Below are positions 16,050 to 23,436 of a stretch of 64,000 nucleotides of DNA, piece by piece (position 1 is the stretch's first letter; the number at the start of each line of letters is the position of its first letter). The notes under the pieces were generated by a model. It saw only the letters and a program-made list of their open reading frames with translations. It was not told where the DNA came from and made no database searches. A program made the position numbers and the translations under genes. Location of the stretch: positions 56,949 through 120,948 of the forward strand of contig JAGNEJ010000004.1 of the NCBI GenBank assembly GCA_018003315.1, written 5' to 3'. The stretch comes from Verrucomicrobiales bacterium. Lineage in GTDB: Bacteria > Verrucomicrobiota > Verrucomicrobiia > Verrucomicrobiales > V1-33.

Positions 16050-18041
16050 ATGAAAACAACCAACTCAATACCCATCAAGGCCGCAGCCGGAACCCTGGCT
16101 GTTTCCACACTGCTGCTGAGCAGCGGCTGCAAGCCGAAAAACCTCACCACCACCGCCGTCGCTGCCGGAGCCGCAGAACAGGTGTACGTGGCTCCCGGCA
16201 AATACGACGAATTTTACAATTTCGTCTCCGGTGGCTTCAGCGGCCAAGTGACCGTTTACGGCCTGCCCTCCGGGCGGCTGTTCCGGGAGATCCCTGTCTT
16301 CTCCGCCGACCCGGAAACGGGTTGGGGCTACAGCGAGGAAACCAAGCCCATGCTCGAAACCTCCTACGGGTTCCAAACCTGGGATGACCAGCACCACCTC
16401 TCGCTCTCCCAGACCAAGGGCGAGCACGACGGCCGCTGGGTCTTCGCCAATGCCAACAACACCCCGCGGGTGGCGCGCATCAGCATGAAGACCTTCCGCA
16501 CCGAGGAGATCCTGGAAATCCCCAACAGCTCTGGCAACCACTCCTCGCCCTTCATCACCGAGAACTCGGAATACATCGTCGCGGGCACCCGCTTCGCCTA
16601 TCCGCTCGATGACGAGGGAGCCAATCCCGACGTGCCGATCAACACCTTCAAGCAGAACTTCAAGAGCACCCTCAGCATGGTCTCCGTGGCACCGGACACC
16701 GGCCGCATGAAGGTCGCTTTCCAGGTGCTGCTTCCGGGCATCGACATTGACCTCGCCCGGGCCGGCAAGGGCAAGTCGCACGGCTGGATGTTCTTCACCT
16801 GCTACAACCGCGAACTCGCCCACACCCTGCTGGAGGTGAACGCCTCCCAGTTGGACAAGGACTTCATCGGCGCGCTCAACTGGAAGAAGGCCGAGGAATA
16901 CGTCAAGGCCGGCAAGGGCCGCAAGTCGAAGTCGAAATACCTCCACAACGTCTGGAACGAGGAAACCCACAGCGGCACCTCCACTGTGGAAACGGAAACC
17001 ATCATCCTCGACCCCACCGAGCTGAAGGACCTCGTCTACTTCATGCCCTGCCCGAAATCGCCGCACGGTTGCGACACCGACCCCACCGGCAGCTACATCG
17101 TCGGCAGCGGCAAGCTCGCCGCGCTCATCCCGGTGTTCTCCTTCGACAAGATGCAGAAAGCCATCGCCGCGAAGGATTTCGAGGGCGACTACGAAGGCCT
17201 CTCGGTGTTGAAGTATGAGTCGATCCTGCACGGCGAGGTGCAGAAGCCCGGGCTCGGCCCCCTGCACACCGAGTTCGACGGCAAGGGTTTCGCCTACACC
17301 TCGATGTTTGTGTCCTCCGAGTTGGTCAAGTGGAACATCGAAACCCTCCAGGTCGTGGACCGGTCGCCGACGTTCTATTCCACCGGCCACATGACCATTC
17401 CCGGCGGCTGCACTGCCAAGCCGCACGGCAAGTACGCCATCGCCTACAACAAAATCACCAAGGACCGCTACCTGCCCACCGGCCCGGAACTCACGCAGTC
17501 CGCGCAGCTCTTCGACATCAGCGGCGACAAGATGAAGCTGCTGCTCGACTTCCCGACCACCGGCGAGCCGCACTACGCGGAAGCCATCCCCGCCAGCCTT
17601 GTCCAGCCGAACTCGGTCAAGATTTTCAAACTGGAGGAAAACCACCACCCTCAAGCAACCAAGAGCGAGAAGGACGCCCGGGTCGAACGCAAGGACAACC
17701 GCGTGGACGTTTACATGACCACGATCCGCTCCCACCTGGCCCCTGACAACATTGAAGGCATCAAGGTGGGCGACGAAGTCTATTTCCACGTCACCAACCT
17801 CGAACAAGACTGGGACGTTCCCCACGGCTTCGCCATCAAAGGCGCGACCAACGCGGAACTGCTGATCATGCCCGGCGAGACCTGCACGCTCAAGTGGACA
17901 CCGACGCGCGTCGGCGTTGCCCCCTTCTACTGCACGGACTTCTGTTCCGCACTGCACCAGGAAATGCAAGGCTACGTCCGCGTTTCCCCGGCTGGCTCCG
18001 AGACGCCGATCAAGTTCGGCATCGGCGACAGCGCCAAATAA
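16050..18041 (+). CDS. nosZ: Nitrous oxide reductase, clade II (Sec/lipoprotein type)
   Basis: A 663-residue enzyme that reduces N2O to N2 in the periplasm. The N-terminus is a Sec lipoprotein signal ending LLLSSGC (Cys27), not the Tat signal of clade I enzymes. The seven-bladed propeller carries the His ligands of the Cu4S CuZ centre in recognisable contexts: DDQHH, SSGNHSSPF, SPHGCD, GPLHTEF, KPHGKY and GEPHYAE. The C-terminal cupredoxin domain has the CuA site FYCTDFCSALHQEMQG with Cys628, Cys632, His636 and Met639. Length and order match the family. It is the second gene of the operon. A strong hairpin follows its stop, and a CCTGACAA octamer lies at 17742-17749. Confidence 0.97.
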   Translation: MKTTNSIPIKAAAGTLAVSTLLLSSGCKPKNLTTTAVAAGAAEQVYVAPGKYDEFYNFVSGGFSGQVTVYGLPSGRLFREIPVFSADPETGWGYSEETKPMLETSYGFQTWDDQHHLSLSQTKGEHDGRWVFANANNTPRVARISMKTFRTEEILEIPNSSGNHSSPFITENSEYIVAGTRFAYPLDDEGANPDVPINTFKQNFKSTLSMVSVAPDTGRMKVAFQVLLPGIDIDLARAGKGKSHGWMFFTCYNRELAHTLLEVNASQLDKDFIGALNWKKAEEYVKAGKGRKSKSKYLHNVWNEETHSGTSTVETETIILDPTELKDLVYFMPCPKSPHGCDTDPTGSYIVGSGKLAALIPVFSFDKMQKAIAAKDFEGDYEGLSVLKYESILHGEVQKPGLGPLHTEFDGKGFAYTSMFVSSELVKWNIETLQVVDRSPTFYSTGHMTIPGGCTAKPHGKYAIAYNKITKDRYLPTGPELTQSAQLFDISGDKMKLLLDFPTTGEPHYAEAIPASLVQPNSVKIFKLEENHHPQATKSEKDARVERKDNRVDVYMTTIRSHLAPDNIEGIKVGDEVYFHVTNLEQDWDVPHGFAIKGATNAELLIMPGETCTLKWTPTRVGVAPFYCTDFCSALHQEMQGYVRVSPAGSETPIKFGIGDSAK

Positions 18042-18058
18042 ATAACATACCGCTCCTG

Positions 18059-18088
18059 GCGGCGGCGTCCCCGTGAGGACGCCGCCGC
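18059..18088 (+). promoter_or_regulatory. Stable GC-rich hairpin between nosZ and the fused nosL gene
   Basis: Positions 18059-18070 (GCGGCGGCGTCC) pair perfectly with 18077-18088 around a 6-nt loop, giving a 12-bp stem of almost only G-C pairs. It sits 17 nt after the nosZ stop and 12 nt before the next start. No T-run follows, so it is not a standard terminator. It may protect the 3' end of the nosZ message or lower expression of the downstream assembly genes. Confidence 0.7.
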
Positions 18089-18100
18089 TGCATTCCGCTC

Positions 18101-19165
18101 ATGAAGTCACTCACCCCCGTCACCCGCATCCTGCTGGCCATCGCTACCCTTGCGATGGCTGCCGGATTTTTCCTCCCAATGTGGGAAATCCAGCTCTACG
18201 CCCCGCAATACCCGGAGGGGCTGAACATGAAGATCTGGCTGGACCATCTGAGCGGTGACTTCGACATCATCAACGGCCTCAATCACTACATCGGGATGAA
18301 GCACATCAAGCAGGAGATGTTTCCCGAGTTCGGCTATTTGAAATACGCCCTCGGCTTTCTGATTGCCGTCGGCCTGCTGCCCGTCTTCACCGGTCGGCGC
18401 CTCCATTTGTTCGCCTTTGTTTCCATTCTCGTCATCGGTGCCGGCCTCGGACTCTACGACTTCTGGCGCTGGGGCTACGACTACGGCCACGACCTCGACC
18501 CCATGGCCGCCATCTCCGTGCCCGGCATGTCTTATCAGCCGCCCATCATCGGCTACAAAACGCTGCTGAATTTCGTGGCCTACTCCGGCCCGGACCAGGG
18601 CGGCTGGGTGCTCATCGTTGCCGGCACCATCGCCGGACTGCTCTTCGCGTGGGAACAATTCGTCAGGAAAAGAAACACCCCGGCGGCTCCTTCATCCGGA
18701 AAGGCCGCTGCGGGCGGGTTCCCTGCCGCAGCCTCCCAGGCCACGCTGCTGCTGGGCTTTTTTTTGACTGCGGCGTGTGATGCCGCTCCGGAACCCATGC
18801 GTTACGGCCAGGATGCCTGCGCAGAATGCAAGATGACGATTTCCGATCAGCGTTTCGGCGCACAGATCGTCACCAACAAGGGAAAGGTCTTCAAATTTGA
18901 CGATGTCTGCTGCCTGCGGGAGTTCATCCGCAAGGAAAGCGTTGCCCCCGCAGAAAGGAAACTCACCCTAGTGAGCGATTTCCAGAAGCCCAATGGATTC
19001 ATTCCGGTGGAGGGAGCGGTTTTTCTCCTGAGCAGTGAACTGAAAAGTCCGATGCGAAGCGACTGCGCCGCATTCACGGGCGCTGCAGAAATGGAGGCCG
19101 TCCGGCAGAAACTCAAGGAAGGGAAAACCCTGTCCTGGAAGGAAGTTCAGTCCATTGCGGACTGA
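18101..19165 (+). CDS. nosL: Fusion of a nos-operon membrane protein with a NosL copper chaperone
   Basis: A 354-residue two-part protein. Residues 1-190 form a membrane domain with about four spans (9-27, 81-97, 102-121, 168-186) and an extramembrane loop FDIINGLNHYIGMKHIK; this resembles the small membrane protein found next to nosL in clade II nos operons. After a 20-residue Pro/Ala-rich linker comes another hydrophobic stretch ending in a lipobox-like LTAAC (Cys226), then a complete NosL-like domain with CAECKM (Cys240, Cys243, Met245) and KFDDVCCLREF. NosL delivers Cu(I) to NosZ at the outer face of the membrane. The reading frame is uninterrupted, so the two usual genes are joined. The NosL half is confident; the N-terminal identity rests on position and topology. 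Confidence 0.85.
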   Translation: MKSLTPVTRILLAIATLAMAAGFFLPMWEIQLYAPQYPEGLNMKIWLDHLSGDFDIINGLNHYIGMKHIKQEMFPEFGYLKYALGFLIAVGLLPVFTGRRLHLFAFVSILVIGAGLGLYDFWRWGYDYGHDLDPMAAISVPGMSYQPPIIGYKTLLNFVAYSGPDQGGWVLIVAGTIAGLLFAWEQFVRKRNTPAAPSSGKAAAGGFPAAASQATLLLGFFLTAACDAAPEPMRYGQDACAECKMTISDQRFGAQIVTNKGKVFKFDDVCCLREFIRKESVAPAERKLTLVSDFQKPNGFIPVEGAVFLLSSELKSPMRSDCAAFTGAAEMEAVRQKLKEGKTLSWKEVQSIAD

Positions 19166-19174
19166 CCCGCTGTC

Positions 19175-20542
19175 ATGCATCTGCGAAGCTTTCTGGCTCT
19201 GCTGCTCTGTGGAATGGCCTCTGGGCTCCCCGCCGCGGAATGGCATGTCGGGGAAGGACAGCAGCACGCCTCCCTGAATTCGGCCGTCGCCGCCGCCGCG
19301 GCGGGCGACACCATCTTTGTCCATGGCGGACGACATGCGGAAGGAAACCTCCGGGTGACGAAACCGCTGCACCTGATCGGACAAGACTGGCCAGTCCTCG
19401 ACGGCGGCGGGGGCAGCGAAGTCCTCACCCTGGCGGCCAGCGGAGCCAGCGTCCGCGGATTTGTCCTGACAAATACCGGACGTTCCAGCATCGCCGACCG
19501 TGCGGGCGTCCGCATTGATTCTGCCTCTGGGGTCACCATTGAAAACAATCGCTTCACCGACTGTCACTTCGCCGTTTTCCTGGCCCGCTCCCGCGACTGT
19601 CAGGTGCTGCGCAACCGCATCGAAAGCATCCGCGGACTGGAACAGAACAGCGGCAATGGCATTCATCTCTGGAATTGTGAAGGCATCCATGTGCAGGACA
19701 ATGCCATCACCGGCCACCGTGACGGCATTTATCTGGAATTCGCCTCCCGCTCCACCGTGGAGGGCAACAACGTCGTCGGCAATCTCCGTTACGGGCTGCA
19801 CTTCATGTATTCGCACGACAGCAGCTACCATCGAAACCGCTTCAGCAACAACGGTGCCGGCGTGGCCGTCATGTACTCGCACCGTGTGGACATGCGGGAC
19901 AACCGGTTTGACTTCAACTGGGGCGCTGCCGCCTACGGCCTGCTGCTCAAGGACATCAGCGACAGCACCATCACCGGCAATACGTTCGATCACAATTCCA
20001 CCGCGGTGTATGCCCAGAGTGCCGTGCGGATGACGTTTGAAGGCAATCGCTTCCTCCACAACGGCTGGGCGCTGCGCATCCTCGGCAGCAGCGAGGAAAA
20101 TTCGTTCCGCGGAAATGACTTTTCGGCAAACTCCTTCGACATCGGCACCAACGGCAGGCTTGCTGGTCACTTGTTTTCCAACAATTACTGGGACCGCTGC
20201 GAAGGGTATGACCTCAACCGCGACGGTGTCAGCGACATTCCATTCCAGCCGGTGAACCTCTATGCCGTCTTGGTGGAAAAGGTTCCTCCCTCGGTGCTGC
20301 TGCTGCGCAGCTTCATGGTGCAACTGCTGGATCGCGCGGAGAAGGCCTTTCCTTCCATCACTCCGGAGGGAGTCACGGATGGCACTCCCGCTATGCACCC
20401 CCACTTTGCAGGGGCGGAAAAGGCCGTGCCTGCGTCCCCGGACATGGCCCCCAAAAAACAGGCTGGTGTCACCAAAACCGCCAGTCTGCTCTACCTGTTT
20501 TTGTTGGCCGCGGCCGCCGCCGTTGCGACTCGCCTGCGCTGA
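19175..20542 (+). CDS. nosD: NosD, periplasmic copper-centre maturation protein
   Basis: A 455-residue parallel beta-helix protein required to build the sulfide-bridged CuZ centre of NosZ. A signal peptide (about 1-21) is followed by repeated right-handed beta-helix rungs (NGIHLWNCEGIHVQDNAI, DGIYLEFASRSTVEGN and others) and the conserved NosD patches YGLHFMYSHDSSYHRN, GVAVMYSHRVDMRDN and LFSNNYWDRCEGYD. The C-terminus carries an extra hydrophobic helix (SLLYLFLLAAAAAVATRLR) that could anchor the protein near the NosFY transporter. It starts 9 nt after the nosL fusion. A CCTGACAA octamer at 19465-19472 uses an ACA codon. Confidence 0.93.
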   Translation: MHLRSFLALLLCGMASGLPAAEWHVGEGQQHASLNSAVAAAAAGDTIFVHGGRHAEGNLRVTKPLHLIGQDWPVLDGGGGSEVLTLAASGASVRGFVLTNTGRSSIADRAGVRIDSASGVTIENNRFTDCHFAVFLARSRDCQVLRNRIESIRGLEQNSGNGIHLWNCEGIHVQDNAITGHRDGIYLEFASRSTVEGNNVVGNLRYGLHFMYSHDSSYHRNRFSNNGAGVAVMYSHRVDMRDNRFDFNWGAAAYGLLLKDISDSTITGNTFDHNSTAVYAQSAVRMTFEGNRFLHNGWALRILGSSEENSFRGNDFSANSFDIGTNGRLAGHLFSNNYWDRCEGYDLNRDGVSDIPFQPVNLYAVLVEKVPPSVLLLRSFMVQLLDRAEKAFPSITPEGVTDGTPAMHPHFAGAEKAVPASPDMAPKKQAGVTKTASLLYLFLLAAAAAVATRLR

Positions 20543-20744
20543 ACACGCCACCTGGGGGGAGGGCGGATTCGGATCATGGGCGGCCGCGCTAGCAAATGGT
20601 GACGCCCTGCAGCACCGCGGTACGGTGCGTTCCGCCGCCACCCCAACCCTCAGCCACTCCGTTCCTGTCATGAATTCCGCCAATCTTGCTCCCATCAGGG
20701 AATTGACCTTGCCCGCGCATTCACCATCGCCACCGTCATCAGCG
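20543..20744 (+). other. 202-nt gap between nosD and nosF
   Basis: Neighbouring nos genes are separated by 9 to 59 nt, so this spacer is unusually long. It holds a perfect 6-bp hairpin (GCACCG 20622-20627, CGGTGC 20633-20638). An in-frame ATG at 20670 would extend nosF by 25 residues of low-complexity Pro/Ser sequence. No promoter was identified. Confidence 0.5.
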
Positions 20745-21467
20745 ATGATCGAGGCGCTGCACATCACAAAAAATTTCGGACGCCTCCGGGCACTTGACGA
20801 TTTCGGCGTCAGGATGGACCGGGGCCGGTCCTTTTCGCTCATCGGTCCGAACGGCTCGGGGAAAACCACCTTCATCAAGTGCCTGCTGGGCCTGGTGCTC
20901 CCGGATTCCGGCGACATCACCCTGGACGGTCAAAGCGTGCTGCGTCAACCCCTGCTGCGCAGTCGCATCGGCTACATGCCGCAAATCGGACGCTTTCCTG
21001 ACAACATGCGCATCGGACAGCTTTTCGACATGATGCGCGGCCTGCGCCGCACCACTTCCGGTACCCTGGATGAAGACCTCATGGAGGCCTTCGACCTCGC
21101 GGCCATCGCCCACAAACCGATGCGCACCCTTTCCGGAGGCACCCGCCAGAAAGTGAGCGCCTGTCTGGCCTTCCTGTTCAACCCCGATGTCCTCGTTCTC
21201 GACGAGCCCACGGCAGGCCTGGACCCGGTGGCGGTCGAGATTCTCAAGGAAAAAGTCCTCGCAGAGAAACAGAAGGGCAAGCTGCTCCTGCTGACGTCAC
21301 ACATTCTCAGCGACCTCGACGAAATCACCACCGACGTGCTTTTCCTCATCGAAGGCAAGGTGCGCTTCTGCCGTCCGATCGAGGAACTGAAGGCGGAATG
21401 CGGCGAAAACAAGCTGGCCCGCCTCATCGCCCGCCTCATGCGCAGCCCCCATGCCCTGGTCCCCTGA
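20745..21467 (+). CDS. nosF: NosF, ABC transporter ATPase for NosZ maturation
   Basis: A 240-residue cytoplasmic ATPase that works with NosY to export a sulfur species used by NosD to assemble CuZ. The motifs are complete: Walker A GPNGSGKT (residues 34-41), Q-loop YMPQIGRFPDNM (the tyrosine-methionine-proline form typical of NosF), signature LSGGTRQKVSACLAF, Walker B VLVLDEPTAGLDP and the switch His in LLTSHILSDLDE. The ATG at 20745 (MIEALHITK) starts exactly at the first strand of the domain and is preferred to the upstream ATG at 20670. The next gene, nosY, begins 15 nt downstream. A CCTGACAA octamer lies at 20997-21004. Confidence 0.95.
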   Translation: MIEALHITKNFGRLRALDDFGVRMDRGRSFSLIGPNGSGKTTFIKCLLGLVLPDSGDITLDGQSVLRQPLLRSRIGYMPQIGRFPDNMRIGQLFDMMRGLRRTTSGTLDEDLMEAFDLAAIAHKPMRTLSGGTRQKVSACLAFLFNPDVLVLDEPTAGLDPVAVEILKEKVLAEKQKGKLLLLTSHILSDLDEITTDVLFLIEGKVRFCRPIEELKAECGENKLARLIARLMRSPHALVP

Positions 21468-21482
21468 ACGCCACGCTTTTCC

Positions 21483-22253
21483 ATGATCCCCCGCATCGTC
21501 AAATACGTCCTCCAGGACATTCTGCGCAGCCGCATCGCCCTGGCCTACACCCTGCTCATGGCGGTGGCCTCCGTCGGCCTTTTCAACCTCGACGGCGGCG
21601 GCGGAAAGGGACTGGTGAGCCTGCTCAGCGTGGTCCTGCTGGTGGTGCCGCTGATGAGCCTGGTTTTCGCCACCATCCATTTTTACAATTCCTACGAATT
21701 CATCGAACTGCTCTCCTCCCAGCCCTTGCGCCGCAGTTCCATTCTGCTAGGGGAGTTTTTCGGTGTTTCCTTGGCACTGTGCGTAGCTTTTTTCCTAGGA
21801 GTCGGAGTGCCGGTGCTGCTCTACGAGGCTACTCCCACCGGATTCTGCCTGGTTGGCGTGGGGCTGCTGCTCACCCTGGTTTTTGTCGCCCTGGCATTCC
21901 TCGGTGCGGTGTGCAGCCGGGACAAGGCCCGCGGCATCGGTGTCGCGCTCCTGATGTGGTTTTACTTCGCCCTGATCTACGACGGTCTGGTCCTGTTTCT
22001 GCTCTACGCCTTTGCCGACTATCCCATGGAAAAGGCGGCCATTGCCCTGGTTTCGCTCAACCCGGTCGATCTGGGCCGCGTCATCATCCTGCTCCAGATG
22101 GATGTCTCCGCCCTCATGGGGTACACGGGCGCCGTGATGTTGGAATTTTTCGGCTCCACCAAGGGCATACTCTATTCCGTAGGCGTTCTGCTTTTGTGGA
22201 TCGTGCTGCCAGCGGCGCTGGCGGTCAGGGTCTTCCGCAAGAAGGATCTCTGA
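21483..22253 (+). CDS. nosY: NosY, ABC-2 type permease for NosZ maturation
   Basis: A 256-residue inner-membrane protein with about six spans and the ABC-2 permease layout. YVLQDILRSRIALAYTLLMAV forms the first amphipathic helix and span, FIELLSSQPLRRSSILLGEFFG is the coupling loop with the sequence typical of NosY, and DKARGIGVALLMWFYFALIYDG and NPVDLGRVIILLQMD are further NosY-like signatures. With NosF it forms the transporter that feeds NosD. It is the last gene of the operon, and the PEP-CTERM gene beyond it is convergent. Confidence 0.95.
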   Translation: MIPRIVKYVLQDILRSRIALAYTLLMAVASVGLFNLDGGGGKGLVSLLSVVLLVVPLMSLVFATIHFYNSYEFIELLSSQPLRRSSILLGEFFGVSLALCVAFFLGVGVPVLLYEATPTGFCLVGVGLLLTLVFVALAFLGAVCSRDKARGIGVALLMWFYFALIYDGLVLFLLYAFADYPMEKAAIALVSLNPVDLGRVIILLQMDVSALMGYTGAVMLEFFGSTKGILYSVGVLLLWIVLPAALAVRVFRKKDL

Positions 22254-22347
22254 ATCCACCCGCCGAAACCACGACGACCATGGTTGTGGTGCGGCAGTGA
22301 AATTTGCGGTCTGCGGAAAAATCCGGAGCGAACTCAAAACGGTTCCG

Positions 22348-23265
22348 TCAGGACCGCCGACGGCGGAGCAGACCCAGCAGGGACAGCGCACCGAGCAGGG
22401 AAACCGAAGGCTCCGGAATGAGCACCACCCCGGTCACGTCTTCCCAAGTCTGCCCGACGCGGATGGCGTCGAGTTCCCCATTCCCACTTCCGTTCATCCA
22501 GAGCAGCAGATGGGACGCGTTCATGCTGGAATTGAAGGAGTCGGAGAGCGACCACGATATGGTACCCAGATCGTTGTCGATGGTGTCTCCATTGAAGTAA
22601 AGCTTGAGGTCCATGACATCGTTGCCGGAACTGCTGGTGGTGAGGCGACCGACCACGAGGGCGCGTCCATTCACGGAATCTGCAGCGGTGTGGGCGCGCA
22701 TCGCGTAGGGACCGTCGTTGTTGCCTGCCAGGTTCTGGTCCAACGTCCCCCACGAGGAGTAAAGGGAATTGCGGGCCTGCGCGCCGCCCAGGTCGGTGTG
22801 GCTGTTCCAATGGGTGCCCACGCCGACATACTCGGAACTCGCCGCACTGCCGCTGGCAAAGCCAAAACCGGCAGCGGTGTCTCCGGTGTTGTTCAGCCGG
22901 ACGCTAAAGTAGAACGTGGAATTGGAGTTGAGATCAATCGTCGCTGCCATCGGACGCGTTGCCCAAATGCCGGTGTTCCAGTCTCCACCGCCGCCTTTCC
23001 ACACGCCGCCCAGCGCGCTTTGTTGCGGAGAAAGGCCCGGCAGAGGCTGCACATTGAAATTATTCGCCGTGGAAATGATGGTGCCGCCGGCATTCTGCAC
23101 CCAGGTTCCGGTCAGACCAACGGACGATGCATTGCCACCCTGGCCGCCGATGGCGACATCCGCCCCCATTGCGTCAAAGAGTTCCTGAACGGTGATGGCG
23201 GCTTGAAGTCCGGGAGTCTGCGTGATGCCAGCCGCAGCCAGCGCGAAGAGAAGAGACTTTTTCAT
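22348..23265 (-). CDS. PEP-CTERM sorted secreted protein
   Basis: A 305-residue secreted protein with a signal peptide (1-22) and a C-terminal PEP-CTERM sorting signal: IPEPSVSLLGALSLLGLLRRRRS, i.e. a PEP motif, a short hydrophobic helix and an Arg cluster. The body is Gly/Ser/Asn-rich beta sequence (AATIDLNSNSTFYFSVRLNN, LSDSFNSSMNASHLLLWMNG), typical of verrucomicrobial PEP-CTERM proteins of unknown function. The exosortase that would process it is not in the window. It is convergent with nosY and divergent from the CotH protein gene, with a 171-nt spacer. Confidence 0.88.
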   Translation of the reverse strand: MKKSLLFALAAAGITQTPGLQAAITVQELFDAMGADVAIGGQGGNASSVGLTGTWVQNAGGTIISTANNFNVQPLPGLSPQQSALGGVWKGGGGDWNTGIWATRPMAATIDLNSNSTFYFSVRLNNTGDTAAGFGFASGSAASSEYVGVGTHWNSHTDLGGAQARNSLYSSWGTLDQNLAGNNDGPYAMRAHTAADSVNGRALVVGRLTTSSSGNDVMDLKLYFNGDTIDNDLGTISWSLSDSFNSSMNASHLLLWMNGSGNGELDAIRVGQTWEDVTGVVLIPEPSVSLLGALSLLGLLRRRRS

Positions 23266-23436
23266 GGGAAGAATGATGGGGAACTTGTGTGTTGTTTGTA
23301 TCTGCGCAGGTCCCGCGTGTCAATCCGGATTTCCGTCCGTTCCGCGGCGTTTGAGTGCGCCGTGGAGACGAAATCAGGCTTCCCGCAGGCAGGCCAACTC
23401 GGTATGCTCCCTGCAACGGCTCACCCCTTACTTTCC

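Noticed and set aside
16065..17969. Very long open frame on the minus strand opposite nosZ
   Set aside because: It lies entirely under a textbook nosZ gene; in GC-rich DNA the antisense frame stays open by codon bias, and the translation is Val/Gly/Asp-rich with no domain.
18968..20920. 650-codon open frame antisense to nosL, nosD and nosF
   Set aside because: Same artefact: it crosses three well-supported genes, has no start context and no recognisable domain.
22265..22296. Palindrome-like sequence between nosY and the PEP-CTERM gene as a terminator
   Set aside because: The stem is short and mismatched and has no T-run.
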